From Clostridium disporicum (GTDB lineage Bacteria > Bacillota > Clostridia > Clostridiales > Clostridiaceae), in NCBI RefSeq assembly GCF_001405015.1, contig NZ_CYZX01000026.1, positions 1-56,568 of the forward strand: DNA of 56,568 nucleotides, given 5' to 3'. Positions 33,467 to 42,281 of the stretch are shown one piece after another (the first letter of the stretch is position 1; every line of letters starts with the position of its first letter). The notes beneath the pieces were generated by a model, which was not told the DNA's origin, did not search any database, and saw nothing but the letters and a program-made list of their open reading frames with translations. The position numbers and the translations under genes are program-made.

Positions 33467-33799
33467 TTATAAATTTATTAACACTATACCAGCTAAAACT
33501 CCCCCAATACAACAGCCTAATAAAACCGGTAAAGATTTCTTTATATTTCTACTTTCTAAAGCAGTTGCAATAAATACTCCACTAGCAACTGCTAAAGCCA
33601 TATCTATCCAAACCTCACCTGATTGATTAATTAACCCCAAGTGATGATTTAATATCCACATAGTTCCTACAATAAGTCCTGCTGATATCCATCCACCTAA
33701 TGGTCCAAAAATTTTAACTAGTTCATCCCATACTAACCTTACTATAAAAGGAAACATTATAGCTCCTAATAGTGTTTTAATTGCTTCTTCAATTGTCAT
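33467..33799 (-). CDS. Small membrane protein, paralogue of its upstream neighbour
   Basis: A 110-residue membrane protein with about four helices. It shares the pattern LGGWISAGLIVGTMWILNHHLGLI with the next gene upstream, so the pair arose by duplication. Similar pairs are known in Listeria and other Firmicutes and have been named putative glycerol transporter subunits (Lin0368-type), a label I recall but cannot confirm here. The start follows GGAGTG. It is probably co-transcribed with 33832-34239, 32 bases upstream. Confidence 0.65.
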   Translation of the reverse strand: MTIEEAIKTLLGAIMFPFIVRLVWDELVKIFGPLGGWISAGLIVGTMWILNHHLGLINQSGEVWIDMALAVASGVFIATALESRNIKKSLPVLLGCCIGGVLAGIVLINL

Positions 33800-33831
33800 A
33801 TTTCACTCCAACTTTTACTATTTATCAAATT

Positions 33832-34239
33832 CTAAACTAAGCTCTCAATACTATCTATATCTTTGATTGTTTCAGAACTTTCTTTATCTTTTTTCATATC
33901 TTTTTTTACAAATACAGATAGAGTTCCTCCAATACTTCCTCCCACAATTACTAAAATCAATGTTGGTATAGAAGTTAAAATCTCATCAACATTACCTATT
34001 CTAATCATATCTCTAACTATACATGCTATCCCTATTGAAATCCCCATATCTATAAATGCACTATTTTTTTCATTCGGTATCAGTCCAATATAATGATTTA
34101 AAAACCACATAGTTCCTACTAAAAATACAGCTGCTAATATACCTCCTAAAGTCCCTAAATTTTCTGTAAATATTCCCCATACTCCATTTATTACTAGCGC
34201 TGCTATAAATCCGCCTATTATTGCTTTTATCACCCTCAC
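33832..34239 (-). CDS. Small membrane protein, first of a paralogous pair
   Basis: A 135-residue protein with about four membrane helices and a charged C-terminal tail (KKDMKKDKESSETIKD). The segment LGGILAAVFLVGTMWFLNHYIGLI aligns with the downstream gene product. It starts with GTG behind AAGGGGATG. The shared motif GTMWxLNHxxGLI suggests a heteromeric membrane complex; the transported compound is unknown, and no metabolic neighbour helps. The Lin0368-type label is a possibility from memory. Confidence 0.65.
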   Translation of the reverse strand: MRVIKAIIGGFIAALVINGVWGIFTENLGTLGGILAAVFLVGTMWFLNHYIGLIPNEKNSAFIDMGISIGIACIVRDMIRIGNVDEILTSIPTLILVIVGGSIGGTLSVFVKKDMKKDKESSETIKDIDSIESLV

Positions 34240-34379
34240 TAAATTTCATCCCCTTAAATTATAACTACAATTATTTACTTTGTTCCCTATTATTTTATCA
34301 TTATATGAGTACTAATTTTTTCAAAATATGAAATCGCTTACTTAATAATCTAATATTAATTATTATATAAAAATAATTA

Positions 34380-34408
34380 TTGATTTACACGGTATATTAT
34401 GTTATATT
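34380..34408 (+). promoter_or_regulatory. Candidate promoter of the small winged-helix gene
   Basis: TTGATT (34380-34385), 17 bases, TATATT (34403-34408). It would give a leader of about 115 bases before the ATG at 34529. Confidence 0.4.
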
Positions 34409-34528
34409 ATGGATAAAATATACAAATAGAAAATTCATTATTTACATCTGATTCCAATAGTGAATTCGTATTATGACCATATATATCTATTTGGTATATA
34501 TTAAAATTTTATTTAAAGGAGATATAAA

Positions 34529-34705
34529 ATGAGTGCTAAAGAACAAGTTTTAAATTTATTAAAAGAAAATTCAGAAGCAATGAAGGCTGGAGAAATTGCT
34601 GCTGCATTATCAATAGATAAAAAAGAAGTTGATAAAGCAATAAAAGAATTAAAAACAGATGGAAGTATAACTTCACCAAAGCGTTGCTTCTATACAAACG
34701 CATAA
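34529..34705 (+). CDS. 58-residue winged helix-turn-helix protein
   Basis: A short frame starting with ATG at 34529 behind AAAGGAGA. The product begins MSAKEQVLNLLKENSEAMKA, continues GEIAAALSIDKKEVDKAIKE and ends with LKTDGSITSPKRCFYTNA. The layout is helix, then a helix-turn-helix (GEIAAALSIDKKEVDKAIKEL), then a beta-wing, i.e. a bare winged-helix DNA-binding domain of MarR/ArsR-like fold with no effector domain. Codon use and binding site are normal for the window. It stands alone; the target is unknown. It could act as a small DNA-binding co-regulator. Confidence 0.75.
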   Translation: MSAKEQVLNLLKENSEAMKAGEIAAALSIDKKEVDKAIKELKTDGSITSPKRCFYTNA

Positions 34706-34824
34706 TAAATTGCCCTTAATTGATGATAATAATCACTTCATTATATTAAAGTTGATTTATTGCCATTACGTAATTCAAAAGAAATTTATTTTTATTAAAT
34801 ACGCTTGATATTATATATTATAAT

Positions 34825-34856
34825 AGCCTATGTCAGATACTCATCTAACATAGGCT
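34825..34856. terminator. Bidirectional terminator
   Basis: AGCCTATGT / ACATAGGCT with an inner AGAT/ATCT stem. TTCTTATTT follows on the plus strand. It lies between the winged-helix gene and the end of the ABC exporter operon. Confidence 0.7.
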
Positions 34857-34863
34857 TTCTTAT

Positions 34864-36672
34864 TTACTTAAATTGACTATAATATAGGTTAGCATAAAAC
34901 CCATTTTTCTCTATAAGTTCATCATGATTTCCTCTCTCAATTATCTCTCCATTATTTACTACAAGTATTTTATCTGCATTTCTAATAGTACTTAATCTAT
35001 GAGCAATCACAAATGTTGTTTTGCCTTTCATAAGATTTAATAATGCTTTTTGAATTTTTATTTCTGTTCTTGTATCTACTGAAGATGTAGCCTCATCTAA
35101 TATTAATATTGATGAATCTGAAAGTATAGCTCTTGCTATAGCTAAAAGTTGTCTCTGCCCTTGAGAAAGGTTTCCTCCATTATCTGAAAGTACCGTATCA
35201 TAACCATGAGGTAGCTGCATTATAAAATGATGTGCATTTGCAAGTTTAGCAGCTTTTTCTACTTCTTTATCAGAAGCTGAAAGATTTCCATATCTTATAT
35301 TTTCTCTTACTGTTTCTGAGAAAAGATACGTGTCTTGAAGCACCATTGCTATAGATTTTCTAAGACTTTTTCTAGTAATATCATTAATATTTTTATTATC
35401 TATTAATATCTCACCACTATCAATATCATAAAACTTAGTTAAAAGATTTATGATAGTAGTCTTTCCTGCTCCAGTAGGTCCTACTATTGCAATAGTTTCT
35501 CCTGGTTTTGCTTTTATATCAGCATGTTTTAAAACTTTCTTATCTTTAACATATGAGAAGTTAACATCTTTTAACTCCACTTTACCTTCAAATCTTTCTA
35601 AATCCTCTGCTTCTGCCTTATCTTTTTCTGGTTCTTCATCCATTACTTCAAATACTCTTTCAGCGCCAGCAAGGGCTAACTGTATTGTATTAAATAGATT
35701 CATAATTTCATTTATTGGTCTAGTGAAATTTCTCATATAAAGCATAAATGTAAATACTATACCTACAGTTATGTTCATACCTTTTAATATAAAAAATCCG
35801 CCACATACTGCAATTATTAAATATGAAATATTATTTACAAAGTTATTTAAAGGTCCCATAAATCCAGATAAGCCTTGAGCTAATATAGAGCTTTTTGCAA
35901 GTTTTTCATTTATCTCTTCAAAGTTTTTCATTACATTATCTTGTTCTGAAAATAGAAGTACAGCCTTCTGTCCTGAAACCATCTCTTCTATATATCCATT
36001 AAGCTTACCTAACTCTCTCTGCTGTCTAACAAAGTATTTCTGTGTAATTTTTACAAGTATCTTGCTTACTAAAAACATTAAAGGTATAGCAAGCATAGCT
36101 ATAAGAGTTAAAAGTGGGCTTAATAAAAGCATCGCAATGAACATTCCTAAAATGTTTATTATTCCTGAAAATAACTGTGTTATATTTTGAGAAAGAGTAG
36201 AGTTTATGTTATCTACATCATTTGTAAGCCTACTCATCAAATCTCCACTTGAATGGGTATCAAAATATTTTATAGGTAACTTCTGAAGCTTAAAAAATAA
36301 ATCTTTTCTTATATCACGTGATACCTTTTGGGCAATATTCACCATTATTATATTTTGAAAATATGTTGAGAAAATCGATACTGCATACATAAGTAAAAGA
36401 ACTATACATATTATCCCTAAACCTCTCATATCTCCAGTTTCAATATAATTATCTATAGTAAGTCCATTAAGTCTTGTCCCTAAAATACTTATTAATGTAG
36501 TTATAAAACATAATCCAAACACAAGGATAATAGACTTTTTATTATTTCCTAGGTAATTTAAAATCCTTTTTATTGTGCCTTTTAAATCTTTAAGTTTTTC
36601 AGGCTTTTCTTTAAATAGCCTGTGAGGTCCTCCGCCAGGTCTTGACGGTATTGCTGATACCTTAGATGCCAT
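34864..36672 (-). CDS. ABC exporter half-transporter with canonical ATP site
   Basis: A 602-residue ABC half-exporter: six membrane helices (about 45-340) and a nucleotide-binding domain with Walker A GPTGAGKTT, Q-loop MVLQDTYLFSETVRENI, signature LSQGQ and Walker B ILILDEATSSVD. The catalytic glutamate is present. The first 30 residues (RPGGGPHRLFKEKPEK) form a basic extension. Its start overlaps the end of the preceding ABC gene by 11 bases, and the partner has a degenerate Walker B, so the two should form an asymmetric heterodimer like LmrCD/BmrCD multidrug exporters. Confidence 0.92.
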   Translation of the reverse strand: MASKVSAIPSRPGGGPHRLFKEKPEKLKDLKGTIKRILNYLGNNKKSIILVFGLCFITTLISILGTRLNGLTIDNYIETGDMRGLGIICIVLLLMYAVSIFSTYFQNIIMVNIAQKVSRDIRKDLFFKLQKLPIKYFDTHSSGDLMSRLTNDVDNINSTLSQNITQLFSGIINILGMFIAMLLLSPLLTLIAMLAIPLMFLVSKILVKITQKYFVRQQRELGKLNGYIEEMVSGQKAVLLFSEQDNVMKNFEEINEKLAKSSILAQGLSGFMGPLNNFVNNISYLIIAVCGGFFILKGMNITVGIVFTFMLYMRNFTRPINEIMNLFNTIQLALAGAERVFEVMDEEPEKDKAEAEDLERFEGKVELKDVNFSYVKDKKVLKHADIKAKPGETIAIVGPTGAGKTTIINLLTKFYDIDSGEILIDNKNINDITRKSLRKSIAMVLQDTYLFSETVRENIRYGNLSASDKEVEKAAKLANAHHFIMQLPHGYDTVLSDNGGNLSQGQRQLLAIARAILSDSSILILDEATSSVDTRTEIKIQKALLNLMKGKTTFVIAHRLSTIRNADKILVVNNGEIIERGNHDELIEKNGFYANLYYSQFK

Positions 36673-38395
36673 TTAAAGCTTCCTCCTCTCCTAATTGTGA
36701 AATAGCTATACTTCTATATATCTCACAATCTTTCAATAAATCACCATGCTTTCCTATAGCACTTACTTCTCCATCATCTAATACTATTATCTTGTCGCAG
36801 TCCATTACAGCTGAAATTCTCTGAGCAATTATAATTGTAGTTGAACCTTCAAGCCTTCTCTTTAATGATTTTTGAAGTTTAGCTTCTGTAGCCATATCTA
36901 ATGCACTTGTAGAATCATCTAGTATTAAAATTTTAGGATTTCTAAGTAAAGTTCTAGCTATAGAAAGACGTTGTTTCTGCCCTCCTGAAAGATTTTTACC
37001 TCTTTGCTCCACATTTCTTTCATATCCTTCTTCATTTGAACATATGAATTCATAAGCTTCTGCATCCATAGCTGCATTATCCATCATATCTTTTGTAGCT
37101 TGATTATTACCAAACTTTAAGTTATCCTCTATTGTTCCTGAAAACAGTATTGATTCCTGAAGGACTATTCCAATAAGTGATCTTAATTCTTTCTCACTTA
37201 CATCTCTTACATCAGTTCCACCTATTAATACCTTTCCCGAAGTAGCATCATAAAGTCTTGGAATAAGCGCTATTAATGAACTTTTACCACTTCCAGTTGC
37301 ACCTATAATTCCTACCTTTTCTCCTTCAGCTATTTTAAATGATATATTGTTTAACACGTTTTCGCTTTCTTTATTATATTTAAAACATACATCTCTAAAT
37401 TCTATATCGTATTTTTTTATAGCTTTTGGATTTTTAGCTTCAACTATAGATGTTTCTGTATCTAAAACTTCATTAATTCTTGCGGCAGATACTTTTGCTC
37501 TTGAAATACTTATTATAATCATCAGCATCATATTTAATGAACTCATTATCTGAATTAAATAATTTATAAAAGCCATTATTTTCCCTATTTCTAATGAGCC
37601 TTTATTTACCATATTTCCACCAAACCAAAGCACTGCAATAACACTTAAATTCATTGCAAGAGTAACAAGAGGCCAAAGAATTACTGTTATACTCTGTGCT
37701 TTTATACTTGCATCCATAAGTTCATCATTAGAAATATCAAATCTTTCTTTAGCCTTCTTTTCCATTACGAAAGCCTTTATGACTCTTATACCTAAAAGAT
37801 TTTCTCTCATTACTAGGTTTACTCTATCTATTTTGTTCTGCATATTTGTAAATGCAGGAATTGATCTGCTTGTAATATATATAATTGAAATTAAAACTAA
37901 AGGGATAGCTATTAAAAATACTAATGATAATTTAGGACTTAATGAAAAAGCCATAATTATGCCACCGATACAAAGTAACGGTGCTCTTACCATTATCTTT
38001 AATCCTGTAAGTATCATCTGCTGTACTTGAGTTACATCATTTGTAAGCCTTGTTATTAACGATGATGTTTTAAATTCATCTATTTCTCTAAAAGATAAGC
38101 TCTGTATCTTTGTAAATAAATCCTTTCTTACGTTCTTTCCTAAGGTCATACTTGCAATACTAGCCAGATACCCACATGCCATTCCTCCAAAAGCACCTAT
38201 TACTGCAATAATTATCATTTTTATACCTACAGTAAGCACATAATGGGCATCACCATTCGCTATACCTATATCTATTATATTTGACATAAGCTTAGGCTGA
38301 TTTAAATCCATAACAACTTCTATAAACATCATTATAGGTGCAAGTATGGCACATAATACTGCACTACCCTTAAGATATTTTAATAATCTAATCAT
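36662..38395 (-). CDS. ABC exporter half-transporter with degenerate ATP site
   Basis: A 577-residue ABC half-exporter with six helices and a nucleotide-binding domain: Walker A GATGSGKSS, Q-loop IVLQESILFSGTIEDNL, signature LSGGQ and Walker B ILILDDSTSALD. An aspartate stands where the catalytic glutamate is usual. This is the degenerate-site subunit of heterodimeric type IV exporters. Its ATG overlaps the end of the MarR gene by eight bases and its end overlaps the next ABC gene, so the three are one operon. The substrate is unknown; lipophilic drugs are typical. Confidence 0.92.
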   Translation of the reverse strand: MIRLLKYLKGSAVLCAILAPIMMFIEVVMDLNQPKLMSNIIDIGIANGDAHYVLTVGIKMIIIAVIGAFGGMACGYLASIASMTLGKNVRKDLFTKIQSLSFREIDEFKTSSLITRLTNDVTQVQQMILTGLKIMVRAPLLCIGGIIMAFSLSPKLSLVFLIAIPLVLISIIYITSRSIPAFTNMQNKIDRVNLVMRENLLGIRVIKAFVMEKKAKERFDISNDELMDASIKAQSITVILWPLVTLAMNLSVIAVLWFGGNMVNKGSLEIGKIMAFINYLIQIMSSLNMMLMIIISISRAKVSAARINEVLDTETSIVEAKNPKAIKKYDIEFRDVCFKYNKESENVLNNISFKIAEGEKVGIIGATGSGKSSLIALIPRLYDATSGKVLIGGTDVRDVSEKELRSLIGIVLQESILFSGTIEDNLKFGNNQATKDMMDNAAMDAEAYEFICSNEEGYERNVEQRGKNLSGGQKQRLSIARTLLRNPKILILDDSTSALDMATEAKLQKSLKRRLEGSTTIIIAQRISAVMDCDKIIVLDDGEVSAIGKHGDLLKDCEIYRSIAISQLGEEEALNGI

Positions 38396-38828
38396 CTAAA
38401 GACTTTTCTCCTTTCTTTAAATTATCATATATTCTATCAAAAATATCTTTTGCCATAGTCATTTCTTCTTCACTAAATCCTCTAAAACAAATTTCCTCTA
38501 AATCGCATAGAGTTCTTTTAGCTTTTTCTTGGGCTTCCTTACCTTTGTCCGTAAGATATACATTAAGAATTCTTCTATCATTCTTATTAGGTATTCTTTC
38601 TATAAATCCAACCTTCTCCATAGTAGATAGTACATTAGTAGCTGTAGCCGCTTCTATATCACAGTTTTTAGCAATATCTTTCTGACTACACCCATCATTT
38701 TCTGATAGATAACTTAATATTTTAGGTTGACCTTTGCTTATATTAAATTTTGCAAATTCACTTCTAAATATTTTATGATGACATCTTAAAGTCTTCATTA
38801 AAGACTTGTGCACTTCCCCTCTTTCCAT
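38388..38828 (-). CDS. MarR family transcriptional regulator of the ABC exporter
   Basis: A 146-residue winged-helix regulator: ISKGQPKILSYLSENDGCSQKDIAKNCDIEAATATNVLSTMEKVGFIERIPNKNDRRILNVYLTDKGKE contains the recognition helix and the wing with the DRR motif of the family. The start is at MERGEVHK behind AGAGGTG, 35 codons inside the longest frame. It is the first gene of the exporter operon, and two near-palindromic repeats overlap its promoter, so it should repress its own operon until a ligand, probably the exporter's substrate, binds. Confidence 0.92.
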   Translation of the reverse strand: MERGEVHKSLMKTLRCHHKIFRSEFAKFNISKGQPKILSYLSENDGCSQKDIAKNCDIEAATATNVLSTMEKVGFIERIPNKNDRRILNVYLTDKGKEAQEKAKRTLCDLEEICFRGFSEEEMTMAKDIFDRIYDNLKKGEKSLDD

Positions 38829-38870
38829 AATTACACCTCTCTTCTTAATTATTATTATATGCTTTAAAAT

Positions 38871-38902
38871 AGTTAGATAGCTAACTATTAGATATCTAAC
38901 TA
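38871..38902 (-). promoter_or_regulatory. MarR operator: two adjacent near-palindromes
   Basis: AGTTAGATAGCTAACT (38871-38886) and TTAGATATCTAA (38888-38899, a perfect palindrome) are arranged in tandem with centres 15 bases apart. They lie just downstream of the -10 box, over the predicted transcription start. Binding would block initiation. Confidence 0.75.
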
Positions 38903-38904
38903 AA

Positions 38905-38933
38905 ATTTTATTGCTATTGATAACAATTGTCAA
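38905..38933 (-). promoter_or_regulatory. Promoter of the MarR-ABC operon
   Basis: Minus-strand TTGACA (38928-38933), 17 bases, TAAAAT (38905-38910), directly upstream of the operator repeats. Confidence 0.75.
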
Positions 38934-39014
38934 CTACTTTTATTTGTAAATTATTCTTCTTATTTTTTCCTACTACTAACAAATTATTAATTTTTTTAAT
39001 AATTATATAAAAAA

Positions 39015-39038
39015 AAGGAGATGCCTAAACATCTCCTT
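39015..39038 (-). terminator. Intrinsic terminator after the gamma-glutamylcyclotransferase gene
   Basis: Perfect nine-base arms AAGGAGATG / CATCTCCTT, followed on the minus strand by eight T. Confidence 0.92.
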
Positions 39039-39049
39039 AATTTATATAC

Positions 39050-39478
39050 TTACTTTGTCATAAAGCTTGCCCAATCACCATGGTCAACATATACGCTATT
39101 TTTTTCAAAGACTTCTTTATCATTCATAGCATAATAGTATACGTAACAGCTTTCCTTTTCACCATTTTCTAGCTCAACATCCATTACTACTCTATTATAC
39201 TCATTTCTGCTGTCATTAACTCCATAATAATTTTCCATCTTATCCATAGGAATCATTACTTCTTCAAAGTTCTTTATAGTCATAACTTCACCAAGTACAA
39301 CGTTATTACCCTCTAATAACGCTGGATATCCTTTATGAGGCATATGATAAAGCTTCCCTTTAACTTTTCCTAAAACAGCATTCTCAATTTTGCCCTTTAA
39401 ATATTTATCGTAATTATAGAAACCAGTTCTTAAGCTACCATAAACAAATATCTTCTTTTGTTCTCTAGGTTCTAACAT
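39050..39478 (-). CDS. Gamma-glutamylcyclotransferase-like protein
   Basis: A 142-residue protein of the AIG2/GGCT fold. The substrate loop FVYGSLRTGFYN (about 11-22) and YPALLEGNNVVLGEVMTI are characteristic. Family members release 5-oxoproline (pyroglutamate) from gamma-glutamyl amino acids or peptides. It starts one base after the end of the pyroglutamyl peptidase gene and ends at a strong terminator. Genome context therefore joins two enzymes that both produce 5-oxoproline; activity of this particular member is not proven. Confidence 0.82.
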   Translation of the reverse strand: MLEPREQKKIFVYGSLRTGFYNYDKYLKGKIENAVLGKVKGKLYHMPHKGYPALLEGNNVVLGEVMTIKNFEEVMIPMDKMENYYGVNDSRNEYNRVVMDVELENGEKESCYVYYYAMNDKEVFEKNSVYVDHGDWASFMTK

Positions 39479-39479
39479 T

Positions 39480-40121
39480 TTAGCAAACAGCTCCGCCTAC
39501 AGCTTTAATATCTTCTGAATTTTCTACTGCTGCTTTTATACATAATTCTAATCCTTTTGCAATATCATTTATGTTCATAGCTGGCTTATCTGGTTTATCT
39601 AAAGTTTGTGCTGGTATATATGGCACGTGTATAAATCCACCTCTCGCATTTGGGAACTTCTTATCTATCATATATAAAATTCCATACATTACGTGGTTAC
39701 ATACGAAAGTACCTGCTGTGTTAGAAACAGCTGCTGGTATTCCATTTTCCTTCATCTCTTGAACCATTGCCTTTATTGGAAGGTTTGAGAAGTAAGCTGC
39801 TTCACCATCTTCAAATATAATTATATCTAACGGTTGATTTCCTTCGTTATCTTTTATTCTAGCATCATCTATGTTTATAGCAACTCTTTCAGGAGTAACT
39901 TGGAATCTTCCACCTGCTTGTCCTATTGAAATTACTATATCTGGGTTGTGAAGCTCCATCGCTTCTTCAATCTTAGCTAAAGACTTTCTGAATACTGTTG
40001 GTATTTCAAGTTTAATTACTTCCGCTCCTGATATTGTTTCAGGTAGTAATTTAACAGCTTCTAAAGCTGGGTTTACACTTTCTCCACCAAATGGATCAAA
40101 ACCTGTTATTAAAACCTTCAT
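39480..40121 (-). CDS. pcp: Pyroglutamyl-peptidase I
   Basis: A 213-residue cysteine peptidase removing N-terminal pyroglutamate from peptides. The catalytic triad is visible: E79 in TPERVAINIDDARI, C141 in SNTAGTFVCNHVMYG and H165 in GGFIHVPYIPAQ. TGFDPFGGESVNPA at the N-terminus is the substrate-binding loop. The length is standard. AAGGAG precedes the ATG. It lies between a DUF969/DUF979 transporter pair and a gamma-glutamylcyclotransferase, all in one direction. Confidence 0.95.
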   Translation of the reverse strand: MKVLITGFDPFGGESVNPALEAVKLLPETISGAEVIKLEIPTVFRKSLAKIEEAMELHNPDIVISIGQAGGRFQVTPERVAINIDDARIKDNEGNQPLDIIIFEDGEAAYFSNLPIKAMVQEMKENGIPAAVSNTAGTFVCNHVMYGILYMIDKKFPNARGGFIHVPYIPAQTLDKPDKPAMNINDIAKGLELCIKAAVENSEDIKAVGGAVC

Positions 40122-40254
40122 ATTTATATCTCCTTTTTTCTAATGAAGAATTAAAATTACCACTAAAACTACTTAAATATAGTTTCTTTTTACTATCAAT
40201 TTTAAATTCTACATTTCTAGATTTAATTTATTAGTATAAAATTTTAAGAATAAA

Positions 40255-40270
40255 GCCAGCTTAGGCTGAC
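40255..40270 (-). terminator. Possible weak terminator after DUF979
   Basis: In minus-strand RNA GUCAGC and GCUGGC pair around CUAA, followed by TTTATTCTTAAAATTTT. The stem is short, so read-through into pcp is plausible. Confidence 0.4.
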
Positions 40271-40344
40271 CTTATCCTTAGTTTTATATAAACTGCTAAA
40301 ACAGTTTTAACCTAATTTAAAATTATAACTATTAAATATTATTA

Positions 40345-41274
40345 TTAGAATGCTAAGAAGTACATTAATACAATGTGAGCGAATAATAAAGCTAAAGCAA
40401 CTGGTGCTTGGTTCTTTATTATAGCATTCTTATCTTCGATTTCTAAAAGCGCTGCTGGCATTATGTTAAAGTTAGCTCCCATTGGAGTTAATAACGTTCC
40501 ACAGTAACCTGCTGTTAATGCTAAAGCACCTGCAACTGCAACGTTAGCACCTTGTGAAAATACGAATGGTATACCTATTCCAAGTGTTATAACTGAGAAT
40601 GCAGCAAATGCATTTCCCATTATCATAGTGAATACTGCCATACCTATACAATAAGCTGCTACACCTATTAATAAGTTTCCTTGTGGAAGTACACTTGATA
40701 TACCTGATGATATTACATCACCTACTCCAGCTGCTGTGAATAAAGCTCCAAGAGCTGCTAATAATTGTGGTAATATACTTGTTGATCCAACTGATTGAAT
40801 CATTCTATCTGATTCTTCAACTAATACTTTTGGTGAAGCTTTAGTTATGAAGAATGTTACAATTATTGCAAGAACTGCTGCAACCCCTATTGAAGCTGTT
40901 CCTGATATTGGTGTAAATTGTGCTATAAGTAAAGCTGATACAGCTATTACTAGTGAAGGTATAAATACCTTTAACCCTAATTTATTAGCTTGTTCTTCTC
41001 CGAACTTTGCATCTAATGCTTTTATAGTTCCAGGATTAACTTGTTTGGCTAAAGTAAGGATACCTATAACAACAAGCATTCCTCCAACAACATTGTAAGG
41101 TAATTTATGTCCGAATATAAATATTATTCCTAGTAATGACCAGAATAATGCTGTTCCGTATTTTGCTTTATGATTCTTATCTTTTAAAGTTACTACTGCT
41201 GTATTAAGCATCATAATACCAATTATTATGTAAAATAACTCTAATAACATATTTGAAAATGCTGCGAAATCCAT
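40345..41274 (-). CDS. DUF979 family membrane protein (putative transporter subunit)
   Basis: A 309-residue membrane protein with about ten helices, typical of DUF979. Markers are GTALFWSLLGIIFIFGHKLPYNVVGGMLV, FGEEQANKLGLKVF, MGNAFAAFSVITLGIGIPF and GYCGTLLTPMGANFNIMPAALLEI. DUF979 and DUF969 occur as a pair next to pcp genes in many Firmicutes and resemble two halves of a carboxylate permease. It lies 13 bases after DUF969. Transport of pyroglutamate or pyroglutamyl peptides is an inference from context. Confidence 0.85.
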   Translation of the reverse strand: MDFAAFSNMLLELFYIIIGIMMLNTAVVTLKDKNHKAKYGTALFWSLLGIIFIFGHKLPYNVVGGMLVVIGILTLAKQVNPGTIKALDAKFGEEQANKLGLKVFIPSLVIAVSALLIAQFTPISGTASIGVAAVLAIIVTFFITKASPKVLVEESDRMIQSVGSTSILPQLLAALGALFTAAGVGDVISSGISSVLPQGNLLIGVAAYCIGMAVFTMIMGNAFAAFSVITLGIGIPFVFSQGANVAVAGALALTAGYCGTLLTPMGANFNIMPAALLEIEDKNAIIKNQAPVALALLFAHIVLMYFLAF

Positions 41275-41287
41275 ATTACGTCTCCTC

Positions 41288-41968
41288 CTATTTCTTAGTC
41301 TTACTGTTAATTCCGTATTGCTTGTCTAATTTCTTGTCTAACATCATATTTTGTACAAGAACAAATACAAATGCAACTACTGCTATTACTATTGAAGCTT
41401 TTGCTACATCAATACCGTTTGTAGGGTATCCTAATTCAGTTAAAGTATTTGCAACAAGTAAAACTCCTGAACTTGCTAAGAAAAGGTTTTGTCCATAGAA
41501 GTTACCGTAGTTATCCATTGAAGCTGCTGCAGCTTTAATTTTCTCTTCAGTCTTCTTATCGATTTCACCATATTTACCTATAGCTGCACCTTGAGCCATT
41601 GGGTTTATTAAAGGTCTAACAAATTGAGGATGTCCACTTATTCTTAAGCTCATTGCTCCTCCAATTTGTCTTAATAAGCAGTAAAGTGTTAATAATTTTC
41701 CTGTTGAAAGATTCTTAACTTGCTTAATTAATTGAACTGCTTTTTCTTTTAAACCATATCTTTCTGATATACCAATTACCGGTAAGGTAAGAATAAATAT
41801 AGTCATTAACCTTTGATTAACAAAAGTCTTTCCTAAGATTATTAAAATCTCATTTATGTCCATATGTGCTGCTAATCCTGTTGCGATAGCTGAAATTATT
41901 ATTACTGCAATACTATCAAACTTCAACGCAAATCCGATTATTACTATTAAAATTCCTATAAGTACCAT
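41288..41968 (-). CDS. DUF969 family membrane protein (putative transporter subunit)
   Basis: A 226-residue membrane protein with about six helices, the standard partner of DUF979. The stretch LRQIGGAMSLRISGHPQFVRPLINPMAQGAA is typical of the family and looks like a re-entrant substrate-binding loop. AAGGGGGGAG stands before the ATG. It heads the cluster DUF969-DUF979-pcp-GGCT. Function in the family is unproven; context suggests movement of 5-oxoproline or peptides blocked by it. Confidence 0.85.
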   Translation of the reverse strand: MVLIGILIVIIGFALKFDSIAVIIISAIATGLAAHMDINEILIILGKTFVNQRLMTIFILTLPVIGISERYGLKEKAVQLIKQVKNLSTGKLLTLYCLLRQIGGAMSLRISGHPQFVRPLINPMAQGAAIGKYGEIDKKTEEKIKAAAASMDNYGNFYGQNLFLASSGVLLVANTLTELGYPTNGIDVAKASIVIAVVAFVFVLVQNMMLDKKLDKQYGINSKTKK

Positions 41969-42281
41969 TTGGTCTCCCCCCTTAATAATATCTAATTAAA
42001 AGATATATCATTTTTCGTCATTTGTCTACAAGAATTTTGTGGGTAACATTCATTTTCGTATTATATTTATAATAAAATAATACTTTTTTTAATACTTTAA
42101 CAGCCGTTTATGAATTGACTTTGCAATTTAATTATTCTTATTATTGAATTTTCTAACAACTTTATTATTATATAAATCTTATACTTATAAGATAATACTA
42201 TACTTCTATTTAAGTAATTTAATTATTTTAAAATAAATATAATTATATTAATATCTCTTATGAGTTTTGGGAGGTCAAATT
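41969..42281. other. 313-base intergenic region between divergent genes
   Basis: It holds an AT-rich inverted repeat GTATTAT (42058-42064) / ATAATAC (42077-42083) that might be an operator, and otherwise no gene or stable hairpin that I can support. Promoters for both flanking genes must lie here, but none matches the consensus well. Confidence 0.35.
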
